Origin: Phycisphaerae bacterium
Lineage (GTDB): Bacteria > Chloroflexota > Anaerolineae > 4572-78 > J111
Reading direction: 5' to 3'
DNA length: 64,000 nucleotides
Assembly: GCA_028285035.1 (NCBI GenBank)
Contig: JANQQF010000043.1
Coordinates: forward strand, 45,264-109,263
The position numbers and the translations under genes were made by a program. The notes beneath the pieces were generated by a model. That model was not told where the DNA came from. It did not search any database and worked only from the letters and a program-made list of their open reading frames with translations. Of the stretch, positions 37,349 to 46,098 are shown in pieces. Numbering within the stretch: position 1 is the stretch's first letter; every line of letters starts with the position of its first letter.

Positions 37349-37472
37349 AAAACTTGCTCCTTAGTTATTACTTTCGAATTTGAACTTGTTTAAGTGAAAG
37401 TTATCCAGATTGGCCCAAGTTTACCACCGTTGTTTTTGAGGACCAAACGTGGTCAGACAAGTCTCATACATT

Positions 37473-37506
37473 AAATAGAGCCAGCCATTTTTAGCTGGCT
37501 CTATTT
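37473..37506. terminator. Strong hairpin (AAATAGAGCCAGC / GCTGGCTCTATTT)
   Basis: A 13-bp perfect stem with an 8-base T-rich loop. It lies between the start of the HIT gene and the end of the YtxH gene and may be a second, bidirectional stop for transcripts entering the gap. Confidence 0.6.
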
Positions 37507-37562
37507 AGACTAGTTTTGATAAGATTTATCTCAAATCGAGAGATAAGGGGCAACTATTAAAA

Positions 37563-37593
37563 ACTCCCCAGATAGCGAGTATATCTGGGGAGT
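37563..37593 (-). terminator. Intrinsic terminator of the YtxH gene
   Basis: On the minus strand ACTCCCCAGATA and TATCTGGGGAGT form a 12-bp stem with a 7-base loop, followed by TTTTTAAT. It is 54 bp past the stop codon of the leftward YtxH gene. Confidence 0.8.
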
Positions 37594-37646
37594 AACTTAT
37601 TATGTTTATAATAGGTATGCTTATTTTGAAGCGGTAAATTCAACAA

Positions 37647-38018
37647 TTACATACCCCTTGTCTCAAGGACATCATTTTCTTCCTGTTCAATATCACGCAT
37701 GACATCATCAGTACTGAAACTTATCATTTTCATAAAATCACCTTCCCCTTGATCAAATAGGTGAGATAACCCCTCTCTACCTTTTTCTAAAGCTTCTTTT
37801 CCTTGCAATTGCCAATGCATTACCTGATCCTGAGCAAGGTGGCCGATTTCAGAAAAATCATCATTCATATGATCTCGAAACGCGGTGACTCTTTCTATCA
37901 TCTGAGTGCGGGTTTTTTTACCCGACTGAGGCGCAAGCAGAAATGTTATACCTGCTCCAGCTAATCCGCCAATCACTAATCCTGTAAAGAATACAATCTT
38001 ATTTTTTACGCTTGTCAT
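37647..38018 (-). CDS. YtxH domain-containing protein
   Basis: A 123-residue protein with an N-terminal Gly/Ala-rich membrane segment (VFFTGLVIGGLAGAGITFLLAP) directly followed by QSGKKTRTQM, the YtxH family hallmark, and then an amphipathic helical and acidic tail. YtxH proteins are small stress-associated, membrane-attached proteins of unknown mechanism. AAGGAGG lies 8 bases before the ATG. It is monocistronic, with its own terminator, and is placed next to the Ca-ATPase region. Confidence 0.82.
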   Translation of the reverse strand: MTSVKNKIVFFTGLVIGGLAGAGITFLLAPQSGKKTRTQMIERVTAFRDHMNDDFSEIGHLAQDQVMHWQLQGKEALEKGREGLSHLFDQGEGDFMKMISFSTDDVMRDIEQEENDVLETRGM

Positions 38019-38318
38019 GATTATGGCCTCCTTTCTTCAGCGTAATCATACGTTGGCCTCATTTTGGAATTTCCAATCCAAAGGATGTGTACAACGATCA
38101 AAATTTAACGCGATTGTACCCTTTATTATAAATTGAGGTACATTGAAATTCGCCCGTCATTTAGTGAGGTTACAAACTCATTAGATGACTAGACTTTTTC
38201 TTGACTAACTGACTAGTTTTGTGGCTTTCTAGATGCATCAATTTATATAACACTCACAATACACCTCTCTCTCCCTCAAACAGCCCTTGTCAGCATTGTA
38301 CCTAATGCTTTAAATAAC
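38019..38318. other. Intergenic region, 300 bp, between YtxH and P-ATPase genes
   Basis: No gene is seen. It must hold the YtxH promoter (minus strand); a TACAAT hexamer near 38110-38115 on the minus strand is a possible -10. It also holds a group of GACTA/GACTAG words around 38186-38220, including GACTAGTTTTG at 38211-38221, which also occurs at 37508-37518. Confidence 0.5.
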
Positions 38319-41063
38319 TCAGGCACTACTTGATTCCCCATCATTCAAACGGATAAGATATTTTTCAATTTCAACGGCCAAAAAAATAGCTATACTCAAA
38401 ACTAGACTGACGGTCAATTCAAAAGCGGATAGGGCTTGAGTGCTAAAAACACCTTGTAAGAACGGCACATATATCACGGCCAATTGCAGCACAAACGTAA
38501 AAAGTACGGCCCCCAACAATGATTTATTTGAGAATAGGCCTATCGCAAAAATTGAGTCTTTATTAGACCGGATGGCCAGCGCGTGGCCCATCTGTGACAA
38601 GGTCAAAGTGGTAAAAACCATTGTTTGCCAGGCAGCATAGTCGGTTCGCCAAGCCCACCAACCTACGCCTAACGAGATAAGCCCCATCAAGAGGCCGACC
38701 CAGCCGATATGCCAGCCCATACCGCGACCAAAAATATTTTCTTGAGGATGATATGGTGACCGGCGCATTGTATCTCGTTCTGCTGGTTCAACCGCCAAAG
38801 CTAAACCGGGCAGACCATCTGTTACCAAGTTAATCCACAAAATTTGCAGGGGCAACAACGGGAGCGGCATCCCCAATAATGGCGCAGCAAGCATCACCCA
38901 CAATTCACCAGAGTTTGAGGTCATCGTGTATTTTATAAATTTTCGGATGTTGTCATAGATGACCCGACCTTCTTCAACTGCCGACACAATCGTCGCAAAG
39001 TTATCATCCAACAGAACGGTGTCAGCGGCCTCTTTGGAGACATCGGTCCCCGTGATCCCCATCGCTACCCCAATATCAGCTTTTTTGAGGGCCGGCGCAT
39101 CATTGACGCCATCTCCGGTCATCGCTACAATCTGCCCCTGGTTTTGCAAAGCTTGGATTAGATTGAGTTTATGCTCTGGTGAAACACGTGCGTATACAGA
39201 GACCTCACTAACCGCCCGATCTAACTCTGTCGCAGATAGTTGATCAAGCTCTCGCCCTGTCAGTACCCGTTCCGCAGACATCCCTAATTGGTTGGCAATA
39301 TGGCGGGCCGTGAGGGGATGATCGCCCGTAATCATGACAGGGCGAATACCCGCTGTCTGGCACGTTTCAACGGCTGCTTTCACTTCAGGACGCGGTGGGT
39401 CGATCATCCCGACCAAGCCAACAAAAATTAAACCCTGTTCCAACTCTGTTTCCTGGCCCGCTATGGGTAATATCGGCACGGGGCGAAAACCAATGCTTAA
39501 CACCCGCATCCCGGCCTGGGCCAAACGATCGTGGGCTTCGGTAATTCGCTGTTGCCAAGGGGCGTCTAACCCCTTAACACATCCATTCACCCAAACGCGA
39601 TCAGTAATTGCTAAAACACTGTCCAAAGCACCTTTGGTAAATGCTACATAGGGTGTTGGCGCGTCTTGACTCGCACCATTCATCGAAAATAGTTTATTCC
39701 CAAGAGGGTATCTGTGGACTGTCGTCATTCGCTTACGGATGGAGTCAAATGGAACCTCAGCCAGCCGAGGCATTTGCTGCTCCAACTCGTGCTTGTTAAA
39801 AGCAAAGTGATTCGCCATCGTAACCAACGCGGTCTCAGTGGGATCACCTAGAGTATGATATTGATTCCTGGACTCATCAAACTCTAACAAGGTGTCATTG
39901 CACAAAGCACCCCCGACTAAGAGCAGCGGAAAGGCAGAGTTTGCGGATGAAATGGAGGCCCCATTTTCTTGCTCAACAAACTGTAAGGTCTCTTCATTGG
40001 GCTGCTGGACCAAATCAACACACTGACCAGCCACATCTAAAACCGTCACGGTCATTTGATTTTGGGTTAGTGTCCCTGTTTTATCAGAGCAAATAACCGT
40101 CACTGACCCCAAAGTTTCAACCGCTGGCAGCTTGCGAATAAGAGCGCGCCGCTTCAACATCCGTTGAGCACCCAAGGCCAAAGCAATGGTCACCACGGCG
40201 GGCAAGCCTTCCGGCACAGCAGCGACAGCCATACTGACGGCAGTTAGAAACATCAGTTTTATTGCTTCACCTCGCAACAATCCTAAGGCGAAGATAACAG
40301 CCACAATGACCAGAGCGATCATCGCCAGTGATCGCCCCAAGTGGGCCAGCCGTCGCTGCAAAGGGGTTGGCTCGCGATCCACGCTTTGGATCATCGTGGC
40401 GATGCGCCCTAATTCACTCTGCATCCCCGTTTCGGTGATGAGTAGGAGGCCGTGCCCATAAGTGACCACTGTCCCCATATAGGCCATATTGCAGCGATCG
40501 GCCAGAGCTATCTCCGCTTCAAATTGATGGTGGGCATCTTTTTCAACCGGCTCCGATTCGCCAGTTAAAGCCGATTCTTGCACTCGTAAATTGACAGCTT
40601 CCAACAGGCGACCATCCGCCGGGACAATGTTGCCCGTTTCGAGTAAAGCAATATCGCCGGGAACCAAATCACGGGCCGAGATTTCTTGTACGTGTCCCTC
40701 GCGACGGACTTTGACGTGTGGGACGGCTAAACGCTTCAAGGCAGCCATTGACTGTTCGGCCCGATACTCCTGTCGAAAGCCTAACGCTGCATTAAGAACG
40801 ACAATAATAAGAATGGCACTGGCATCCTTAAAGTCCCCTAGCAAGGCAGAGACAAGGGCAGCCACAATTAACACAACAACCAAACTACCAGACACTTGCT
40901 CCCATAAAATCCGCCAAGGGCTTTTGGTACTCCGCTCGATTAAGGCATTGGAGCCATAGGTAGCCAGCCGTTGTTGCACCTCATCTTGAGATAGACCAGC
41001 GGTAGCCTCACTCTCTAATTGTTTTAAGGTTTGATCGTGGTCAAGCTGATACCAATTGTTCAT
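38319..41063 (-). CDS. Cation-transporting P-type ATPase, Ca2+ (P2) type
   Basis: A 914-residue P2-type ATPase. The actuator loop [15 protein letters not shown], the TM4 motif [16 protein letters not shown], phosphorylation site [12 protein letters not shown], the [13 protein letters not shown] hinge, TM5 NSGELWVML and TM6 [14 protein letters not shown] are complete, with ten membrane segments and an N-terminal cation-ATPase domain. PEGLP and NLVTD are the calcium-site residues of SERCA/PacL pumps, so Ca2+ (or Mn2+) export is likely. Its start overlaps the 74-residue gene upstream by 4 bp. With the NCKX-like exchanger the window holds two calcium-export systems. Confidence 0.93.
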   Translation of the reverse strand: MNNWYQLDHDQTLKQLESEATAGLSQDEVQQRLATYGSNALIERSTKSPWRILWEQVSGSLVVVLIVAALVSALLGDFKDASAILIIVVLNAALGFRQEYRAEQSMAALKRLAVPHVKVRREGHVQEISARDLVPGDIALLETGNIVPADGRLLEAVNLRVQESALTGESEPVEKDAHHQFEAEIALADRCNMAYMGTVVTYGHGLLLITETGMQSELGRIATMIQSVDREPTPLQRRLAHLGRSLAMIALVIVAVIFALGLLRGEAIKLMFLTAVSMAVAAVPEGLPAVVTIALALGAQRMLKRRALIRKLPAVETLGSVTVICSDKTGTLTQNQMTVTVLDVAGQCVDLVQQPNEETLQFVEQENGASISSANSAFPLLLVGGALCNDTLLEFDESRNQYHTLGDPTETALVTMANHFAFNKHELEQQMPRLAEVPFDSIRKRMTTVHRYPLGNKLFSMNGASQDAPTPYVAFTKGALDSVLAITDRVWVNGCVKGLDAPWQQRITEAHDRLAQAGMRVLSIGFRPVPILPIAGQETELEQGLIFVGLVGMIDPPRPEVKAAVETCQTAGIRPVMITGDHPLTARHIANQLGMSAERVLTGRELDQLSATELDRAVSEVSVYARVSPEHKLNLIQALQNQGQIVAMTGDGVNDAPALKKADIGVAMGITGTDVSKEAADTVLLDDNFATIVSAVEEGRVIYDNIRKFIKYTMTSNSGELWVMLAAPLLGMPLPLLPLQILWINLVTDGLPGLALAVEPAERDTMRRSPYHPQENIFGRGMGWHIGWVGLLMGLISLGVGWWAWRTDYAAWQTMVFTTLTLSQMGHALAIRSNKDSIFAIGLFSNKSLLGAVLFTFVLQLAVIYVPFLQGVFSTQALSAFELTVSLVLSIAIFLAVEIEKYLIRLNDGESSSA

Positions 41064-41284
41064 AGGACCCGGCTTGGTTCAACCTGATGTTTGATTTGTA
41101 GATTATGTTCTAATTCGAGATCAAAGTCGTGTGTCAACACCGCACTCTCAAGCGTATGTTTGAGCACGATAGCTAATTTGTCGAACAGCACAGGATAAGC
41201 GACAAGTGTGCCATAAATTTCTCGAACTGTGTCCTCATCCGCCTTGATCGTAACATTAAATTTTAAGGTATCATCTCGCATCAT
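41060..41284 (-). CDS. Small soluble protein, 74 aa, unknown
   Basis: A 74-residue protein ([20 protein letters not shown]...) with alternating charged and hydrophobic residues and no membrane segment. The start is supported by AGGAGGTG 3-6 bases upstream of two adjacent ATGs. Its stop overlaps the Ca-ATPase start by 4 bp, so it is translationally coupled to the pump and may be a regulatory or structural partner. Family not recognised. Confidence 0.7.
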   Translation of the reverse strand: MMRDDTLKFNVTIKADEDTVREIYGTLVAYPVLFDKLAIVLKHTLESAVLTHDFDLELEHNLQIKHQVEPSRVL

Positions 41285-41521
41285 ACACCTCCTAAAGACG
41301 TAAAGCTTCTGAATTTAGTATAGAACGAAACTCAAGTGAAAACACCTGTCTAATGACGAGGTTTTACCTAGACAGTTGATTGGAGTTTTGGCTGTTCAAT
41401 TGGATGGGGACAAACTAATTTAGGGGCAATGCGTTATATTGCTTCACGCCCAGAGCTTGGTATCTTGGACAACAACATGTTGGGGCTTTGAACGAAGAGG
41501 GTTATACAAAATAAATCCACC

Positions 41522-41947
41522 TTACCTGTCATCAAGCGCTTCAGCCTCTTTCATTGGGCTGGAAGGTCGTCGAAATTCAAAAATTTTAACCAATACGTAA
41601 GCGATGAGGGCAAAAATGAAAAAGACTAAAAGCATCCAAGCGATCGATTGCAGAGACTCGATGATGGTGCGATAAATCTCCAAGACCCACCGTTCTAAGG
41701 TCAACTCAATCGGAGTTTCATTATTCTCAAGGGCCGTGATATATCTCTCCAATTCATAAACTCGAACGCCACCCGAAATACCGACCACATAAATCGCAAA
41801 CTTTAAATATTTGGCCCAGGCCTGCGCGATTGCATCATCGATAATTCGATCAAGGATATTGTCGATGGGTTGCGAGAAAACCCGCACGGCAATAAATGAC
41901 ACAAGTATTGCCGTTATTAAAGTGACGAGTATTAAAATAAAAAACAT
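41522..41947 (-). CDS. Small membrane protein, 141 aa, unknown
   Basis: It has an N-terminal membrane segment (FFILILVTLITAILVSFIAVRVF), a weaker middle one (KFAIYVVGISGGVRVY) and a strong C-terminal one (SIAWMLLVFFIFALIAYVLVKIF) with an acidic tail. The loop between is rich in Glu and Leu. GAGGAGA lies 6 bases before ATG. No known family recognised. It is 237 bp upstream of the 74-residue gene on the same strand; that gap contains nothing I can name. A strong hairpin lies 50 bp before its start. Confidence 0.7.
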   Translation of the reverse strand: MFFILILVTLITAILVSFIAVRVFSQPIDNILDRIIDDAIAQAWAKYLKFAIYVVGISGGVRVYELERYITALENNETPIELTLERWVLEIYRTIIESLQSIAWMLLVFFIFALIAYVLVKIFEFRRPSSPMKEAEALDDR

Positions 41948-41996
41948 GGAGTCTCCTCTCGCTTTAAGGATGAGTCAGAGGTATTTTTTATAAAAA

Positions 41997-42023
41997 AACA
42001 GCGTCCTCAGGGAGGACGCTGTT
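41997..42023 (-). terminator. Strong hairpin with minus-strand T-run upstream of the 141-aa gene
   Basis: AACAGCGTCCTC and GAGGACGCTGTT form a 12-bp stem with a tiny loop. On the minus strand it is followed by TTTTTAT. It would stop leftward transcription about 50 bp before the start codon at 41947, although no leftward gene precedes it in the next 400 bp. It is either an attenuator for the 141-residue gene or the end of a small RNA. Confidence 0.6.
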
Positions 42024-42442
42024 GAAGGAGGCTTGGGTGCATTTATTTGAATTGTTATGGGCGGCGGGTTTAATCTACCCCTATAGCACGACCCAAAATT
42101 ATGTTTATAGTGTTGACCCTGTGCTCCTGATTGAAGTAGAAAGATGTTAATAATGAATGATAATCTTTATTTCACTTATCTGCTTATACTATAACTCAAC
42201 CCAAATCAAATATCATCAGTCGCTTAGCTAGTCTACTCCCCCGTCAAGTGACTAGGATCGTGGTGATATTTCAGGAAAGTAGACCCTAGATGTTTATCCC
42301 CAATACAAATAACTGAGTTGATACATCTACACCCCCTAGTTAACTAAACAGGTGAGAGACTAGTCTAATGTGTGGTGTACTTATCAATAGGTTGCGTTAA
42401 TATATAAGGAGACGTTTACAAGGTACAAGGGGGTACTAGGCA
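42024..42442. other. Intergenic region without a recognised gene
   Basis: 419 bp with no convincing frame. It contains several CTAG-bearing words (GCTAGTCTACT at 42225, GACTAGG at 42249, CCCTAG at 42283 and 42331, GACTAGTC at 42359) and just before the next gene the AT-rich run TTAATATATAAGGAG, a possible -10 region for the rightward 77-residue gene. Confidence 0.45.
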
Positions 42443-42676
42443 ATGTTAACTAATAATGTAAATAGATTTGGTTATGTAGTAAATCCAATAAAAATAATGG
42501 TTGTGGAGTTTGTACTTTCTCTACTCCTTGCCGTATCAGGAATAGCAATCATCATCGGAATTTACCAAGGGTTTCGTGTGTTAGGGATTTGGTATCCTGA
42601 TGTTTTAACGATAACAACCCTATTGGTGTTGACAACAATTTTATTAGGATCTGTTAACAAAAACTACATTAGATAA
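42443..42676 (+). CDS. Small two-helix membrane protein, 77 aa, unknown
   Basis: A 77-residue protein with two clear membrane segments (about 18-43, MVVEFVLSLLLAVSGIAIIIG; and 50-70, VLTITTLLVLTTILLG). AAGGGGG lies 9 bases before ATG. No family recognised. It precedes the formate/nitrite channel gene by 108 bp on the same strand, with a long inverted repeat between them, and may be cotranscribed with it. Confidence 0.6.
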   Translation: MLTNNVNRFGYVVNPIKIMVVEFVLSLLLAVSGIAIIIGIYQGFRVLGIWYPDVLTITTLLVLTTILLGSVNKNYIR

Positions 42677-42710
42677 CAGTTTCTTAGATTAAGTGTGTCA
42701 CAGCTTAAGG

Positions 42711-42756
42711 TTTGGCGGTTTAATGCGCTAAAATTTTTCTAAAATAAACCGCCAAA
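42711..42756. promoter_or_regulatory. 12-bp inverted repeat upstream of FNT channel gene
   Basis: TTTGGCGGTTTA at 42711-42722 is the exact inverse of TAAACCGCCAAA at 42745-42756, around a 22-base AT-rich loop. It sits 29 bp before the channel gene start. It may be a folded 5' leader, a terminator of the 77-residue gene or a regulator-binding site. Confidence 0.55.
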
Positions 42757-42784
42757 CACTTAGATTGGTAAGAGATATAGAATC

Positions 42785-43690
42785 ATGAAAAACTCGAATT
42801 CACCTGTCTTGAATGTTGATGCCTTTATCCCACCAGAGATGGCGGGTAAGGCTGAGGATGTGGGAGTAAAAAAGGCATCAATGGGTTGGCAAAATACGTT
42901 CATCTTGGCTGTTTTGGCGGGTGCCTTTATCGCCTTGGGGGCTATCTTTGCCACTATTGTTACTACAGGGGCGGCAGGAGAACTTACCTTTGGGGTAACC
43001 AAGCTATTGGGTGGTCTCGTTTTTTGTCTAGGACTTATCTTGGTGATTGTGGCTGGGGCTGAGCTGTTTACTGGAAACAATCTGATTATTATGGCCTGGG
43101 CAGATGGGCGTGTCTCAACCGCCCAGGTTCTACGCAATTGGTCCATTGTATATCTTGGCAATTTTGTAGGGTCCATTGCCACGGCCGGTCTAATGTTTTT
43201 CACTTATCAATTTACCCTGGCTAATGGGGCAGTTGGGCTAAATATCTTAAACATTGCTCATGGAAAAACCGGATTAGGCTTTGGTCAGGCAATTGCTTTA
43301 GGCATTATGTGTAATGCCCTAGTCTGTTTAGCTGTGTGGCTCTGTTTTAGTGCCCGAACCACAACCGATAAGATTCTAGCAATTATCTTTCCCATCACTG
43401 CTTTTGTTGCTGCTGGCTTTGAACACAGTATTGCAAACATGTACTTTATTCCGATGGGTCTCTTGGTCAAAACTGGTGCACCAGCCAGCTTCTGGGCTGA
43501 CATTGGTAAGAGTGCGACAGATTATGCTAATTTAACCTGGGGTAATTTTTTCTTAGCTAACTTACTGCCAGTTACCATTGGGAATATCATTGGTGGCTCG
43601 CTAATGGTTGGATTAGTCTATTGGTTTATCTATATTCGCCCCAGCAAGCCACAAGATGTTGCAAAAGTGGTTACATCTACAGCAAAGTAA
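42785..43690 (+). CDS. Formate/nitrite transporter family channel
   Basis: A 301-residue six-helix channel of the FocA/NirC family. The signature regions AGAELFTGNNLIIMAWADG and the central NMYFIPMGLL pore segment with the gating-side His (FEHSIANMYF) are present. Such pentameric channels pass formate, nitrite or hydrosulfide. There is no formate or nitrite enzyme in the window, so the solute is open; formate would fit the neighbouring one-carbon genes metF/metV. It is convergent with metF, 42 bp between stops. Confidence 0.92.
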   Translation: MKNSNSPVLNVDAFIPPEMAGKAEDVGVKKASMGWQNTFILAVLAGAFIALGAIFATIVTTGAAGELTFGVTKLLGGLVFCLGLILVIVAGAELFTGNNLIIMAWADGRVSTAQVLRNWSIVYLGNFVGSIATAGLMFFTYQFTLANGAVGLNILNIAHGKTGLGFGQAIALGIMCNALVCLAVWLCFSARTTTDKILAIIFPITAFVAAGFEHSIANMYFIPMGLLVKTGAPASFWADIGKSATDYANLTWGNFFLANLLPVTIGNIIGGSLMVGLVYWFIYIRPSKPQDVAKVVTSTAK

Positions 43691-43731
43691 TGGGTTTCTA
43701 AAAGGTTAAATCAAAAGGGTTTAGCTGTCAC

Positions 43732-44721
43732 CTATTGAAATATTTCCATTGTGCCGTCAGTCTTACGCGGCAGGTCCTGCTTATGCTTGCGTGGTAACAA
43801 ACCAGCCGTCTGAATAATCTGGGCGACTGTTTCTTCCTGGCGATAGGCCATCACATGAACGCCATGGACCCCTTCAATCTCGCGTACCTGCTGGATTATC
43901 TCTACACAAATTTGAATACCCTCATCATATTTCTTTTCTTTAGGTGTTTTCGCCAAACGATCAACAATTTCATCCGGTATCCAAACGCCAGGCACTTTGT
44001 TGCGCATAAAGTTGGCTGCTTTTTCTGACCGCAATGGACCAACGCCAATCAAAATGAAGACTCTTTCGTGAAGCCCCAAATCACGCACACGCTGCATAAA
44101 TTTCTCTAGCCGAGGCACGTCAAAGCAATATTGGGTTTGAATAAAATCAGCCCCAGCCTCGACCTTTTTTGCTAACCGATAAGGACGCCAATCTAGGGGT
44201 GCCACAAAGGGGTTAGCCGCTGCTCCCAGAAAGAATTTAGGGGGGGTAGTTAACTTGCGGCCACTCAAAAAGACACCTTCATCTCGCATTATTTTAGCAA
44301 CGCGGAGTAATTGAACAGAGTCAAAGTCAAACACGCGTTTGGCTTCAGGCTGGTCACCGTTGGAGACATCATCGCCTGTCAGACAGAGCACATTTTTCAC
44401 ACCCATCGCCGCTGCTCCCAGCAAATCACCTTGAATGCTAATACGGTTACGGTCGCGACAGGCAACTTGCAGCACGGGGTCATAGCCAGCCCGAGTTAGG
44501 AGTGCACAACAGCCCATACTACTCATATGGCAATTCGCACCTGACCCATCGGTAGCATTAATAGAATCACACACTTCAGATAGTACCAAAGCATTTTTGT
44601 AAACATCCTCAGGGTTGGCACTATCGGGGGCGTGTAGTTCGGACGTAACGGCAAAGCGGCCTGAACGTAGCACCCGTTCCAAACGACTCCCGGAGCGCAT
44701 ATCGGTAGATGATATGGTCAT
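43732..44721 (-). CDS. metF: Methylenetetrahydrofolate reductase, large subunit
   Basis: A 329-residue TIM-barrel flavoprotein: FAVTSELHAPDSANPE, the SINATDGSGANCHM region, NVLCLTGDDVSNGD and FIQTQYCFDVPRLEKFM. It interconverts methylene- and methyl-tetrahydrofolate. The gene follows metV by 7 bp and is the last of the leftward cluster with a corrinoid protein, a UroD-like protein and sugar transport genes. In that setting it would run oxidatively, taking methyl groups from corrinoid/THF into the one-carbon pool, or feed acetyl-CoA synthesis. GAGG lies 6 bases before ATG. Confidence 0.93.
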   Translation of the reverse strand: MTISSTDMRSGSRLERVLRSGRFAVTSELHAPDSANPEDVYKNALVLSEVCDSINATDGSGANCHMSSMGCCALLTRAGYDPVLQVACRDRNRISIQGDLLGAAAMGVKNVLCLTGDDVSNGDQPEAKRVFDFDSVQLLRVAKIMRDEGVFLSGRKLTTPPKFFLGAAANPFVAPLDWRPYRLAKKVEAGADFIQTQYCFDVPRLEKFMQRVRDLGLHERVFILIGVGPLRSEKAANFMRNKVPGVWIPDEIVDRLAKTPKEKKYDEGIQICVEIIQQVREIEGVHGVHVMAYRQEETVAQIIQTAGLLPRKHKQDLPRKTDGTMEIFQ

Positions 44722-44728
44722 GTCTGCC

Positions 44729-45244
44729 TCACTTTGCTGTTGAAGTAACGGCCTGTTGCCAACCTGAGGGTGCTTGGCTGTCGATACCTTCAGCCATATT
44801 TATCCAAGATGACGTGTTGTACAGGGTTCGATTGACGGGAGCCTGAATCAGATGTATTTCGTCAGGGTAAAGAGTCATGTGTCGGCTGCGTTCCCAAGCT
44901 TGCACCCACACACAAGACATCTCAGGAATGACTTCACAGTGACCGTTAGCTCTGACGCCACCACAGGGGCCATTACGCAAATTTTTAGGGCAATTCATCG
45001 GGCAGGTCATCCCGGTGCTGTGTAAAATGCACTGACCACACATTTGGCAGTTAAACAACCAACCCTTACCCATTTCTTCACCCACAACCATCATTTTTTC
45101 AAAAAAGGGGAGTTTTTTCAGCCAAGGGTAACTTTTGATAAAGGTCTTTTCTGAAAATTTGTAAATCCGTTCCAGAAAATGGGGACGATTTTTTAGCCAT
45201 TCACTGCCGGGGGCTCGCCGTGCCTCTTTCATTGATGTTGACAT
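44729..45244 (-). CDS. metV: Methylenetetrahydrofolate reductase C-terminal/zinc subunit
   Basis: A 171-residue protein with a dense Cys motif, CQMCGQCILHSTGMTCPMNC followed by NGPCGG and C residues at HCEV and SCVW, the MTHFR-C/MetV pattern thought to bind zinc and to partner MetF in acetogens and other bacteria. The N-terminal 60 residues are basic/aromatic and helical (PYPWLKK-like). The gene lies between the corrinoid gene and metF with a 7-bp gap to the latter, which supports a MetFV complex of the Wood-Ljungdahl type in this cluster. Confidence 0.9.
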   Translation of the reverse strand: MSTSMKEARRAPGSEWLKNRPHFLERIYKFSEKTFIKSYPWLKKLPFFEKMMVVGEEMGKGWLFNCQMCGQCILHSTGMTCPMNCPKNLRNGPCGGVRANGHCEVIPEMSCVWVQAWERSRHMTLYPDEIHLIQAPVNRTLYNTSSWINMAEGIDSQAPSGWQQAVTSTAK

Positions 45245-45270
45245 TCGTCTTCCTTAACAGCTACTAATTT

Positions 45271-45413
45271 AAGAAGTTGTTTTAAAGGATTGGTCCAGTC
45301 TGCAAAAGTCTAGTTTTTTGGCAATATTTACCATTTGCCAATGTGCTTTAGCCCAAATCACCCCTGATAGACTGGACCAATCTGGCGAATTTAGGCTATT
45401 CAAACAGCTTCTA
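45271..45413. repeat. Nested ~140-bp imperfect palindrome between corrinoid gene and metV
   Basis: GATTGGTCCAGTCT (45289-45301 with G 45288) is an exact inverse of AGACTGGACCAATC (45369-45382). Outward of it the match continues imperfectly (AGAAGTTGTTTTAAA versus AGAAGCTGTTTGAATA), reaching the corrinoid stop codon. Inside, TTGGCAA and TTGCCAA form a smaller hairpin. It may be a small mobile palindrome or a folded intercistronic RNA that separates the corrinoid gene from metV. Confidence 0.65.
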
Positions 45414-46073
45414 GGTAATTTCTGCAATCCCAATGAGTTCTTTGGTCAATCGTACACAAGAGTTAGCATCGGGGGCGAAGCCGTCGGCTCCCACAGTATC
45501 ACTATACTCTTGTGTTACGGGAGCACCCCCTACCAAAATTTTCACCTGATCCCGTAGCCCAGCTGCGGTGATGACATCGATGTTGGTCTTGAACATGGGC
45601 ATGGTAGTGGTTAAAAAGGCACTCATCCCCACAGCTTGGGGTTGATACTCTTTAATCGCTTCAACAAACGTTTCTGGAGGAACGTTCACACCCAGATCAA
45701 TGACCTGAAAGCCAGCCCCCTCCAACATAATATTGCATAAATTTTTACCAATATCGTGGATATCCCCTTTGACGGTCCCCATCAGAAACGTACCGATGGG
45801 CTTGGCACCAGTGGCAGCAATCAGCGGCTTGAGGATTTCCATTGCCCCAGACATCGCTCTCGCTGAGATCAACATCTCTGGCACAAAATAGTCACCAATC
45901 TCAAAGAGACGCCCAACCTCTTCCAGCGAGGGGATCATCGCATCAAATAATAGCGTTAACGGATCCATCCCCAAGGCCAGCCCTTCATTGGTCAAGGTGA
46001 TGGTGGGTTCGGCCTCACCATCGAGGACATGTTCATATAAAGCATCTAAAATTTCATTTTCTCTGCTCATCAT
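45411..46073 (-). CDS. Corrinoid (B12-binding) methyltransferase protein, MtaC/MtbC type
   Basis: A 220-residue paralogue of the protein at 7338-8003, with the same cap and cobalamin domains and the B12 motif GDIHDIGKN. About 85% of residues are identical by eye; changes cluster at the C-terminus (CVRLTKELIGIAEIT) and in a helix near residue 165. GGAG stands 4-7 bases before two adjacent ATGs (46073, 46070). It is placed between the galactokinase-like gene (26 bp upstream) and metV, and near a UroD-family methyltransferase-like gene, which is the usual partner set for corrinoid-dependent demethylation. Confidence 0.93.
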   Translation of the reverse strand: MMSRENEILDALYEHVLDGEAEPTITLTNEGLALGMDPLTLLFDAMIPSLEEVGRLFEIGDYFVPEMLISARAMSGAMEILKPLIAATGAKPIGTFLMGTVKGDIHDIGKNLCNIMLEGAGFQVIDLGVNVPPETFVEAIKEYQPQAVGMSAFLTTTMPMFKTNIDVITAAGLRDQVKILVGGAPVTQEYSDTVGADGFAPDANSCVRLTKELIGIAEIT

Positions 46074-46098
46074 TTTTCTCCAGATAAGGTTTTGTAAT

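Noticed and set aside
38211..38221. Attachment site formed by GACTAGTTTTG at 37508 and 38211
   Set aside because: The copies are only 11 bp long and enclose a normal YtxH gene with no integrase nearby.
43670..44762. Shared C-terminal VTSTAK in the channel and MetV proteins
   Set aside because: The six-residue match ends both genes, but the DNA differs at several bases and the proteins are otherwise unrelated; probably chance.
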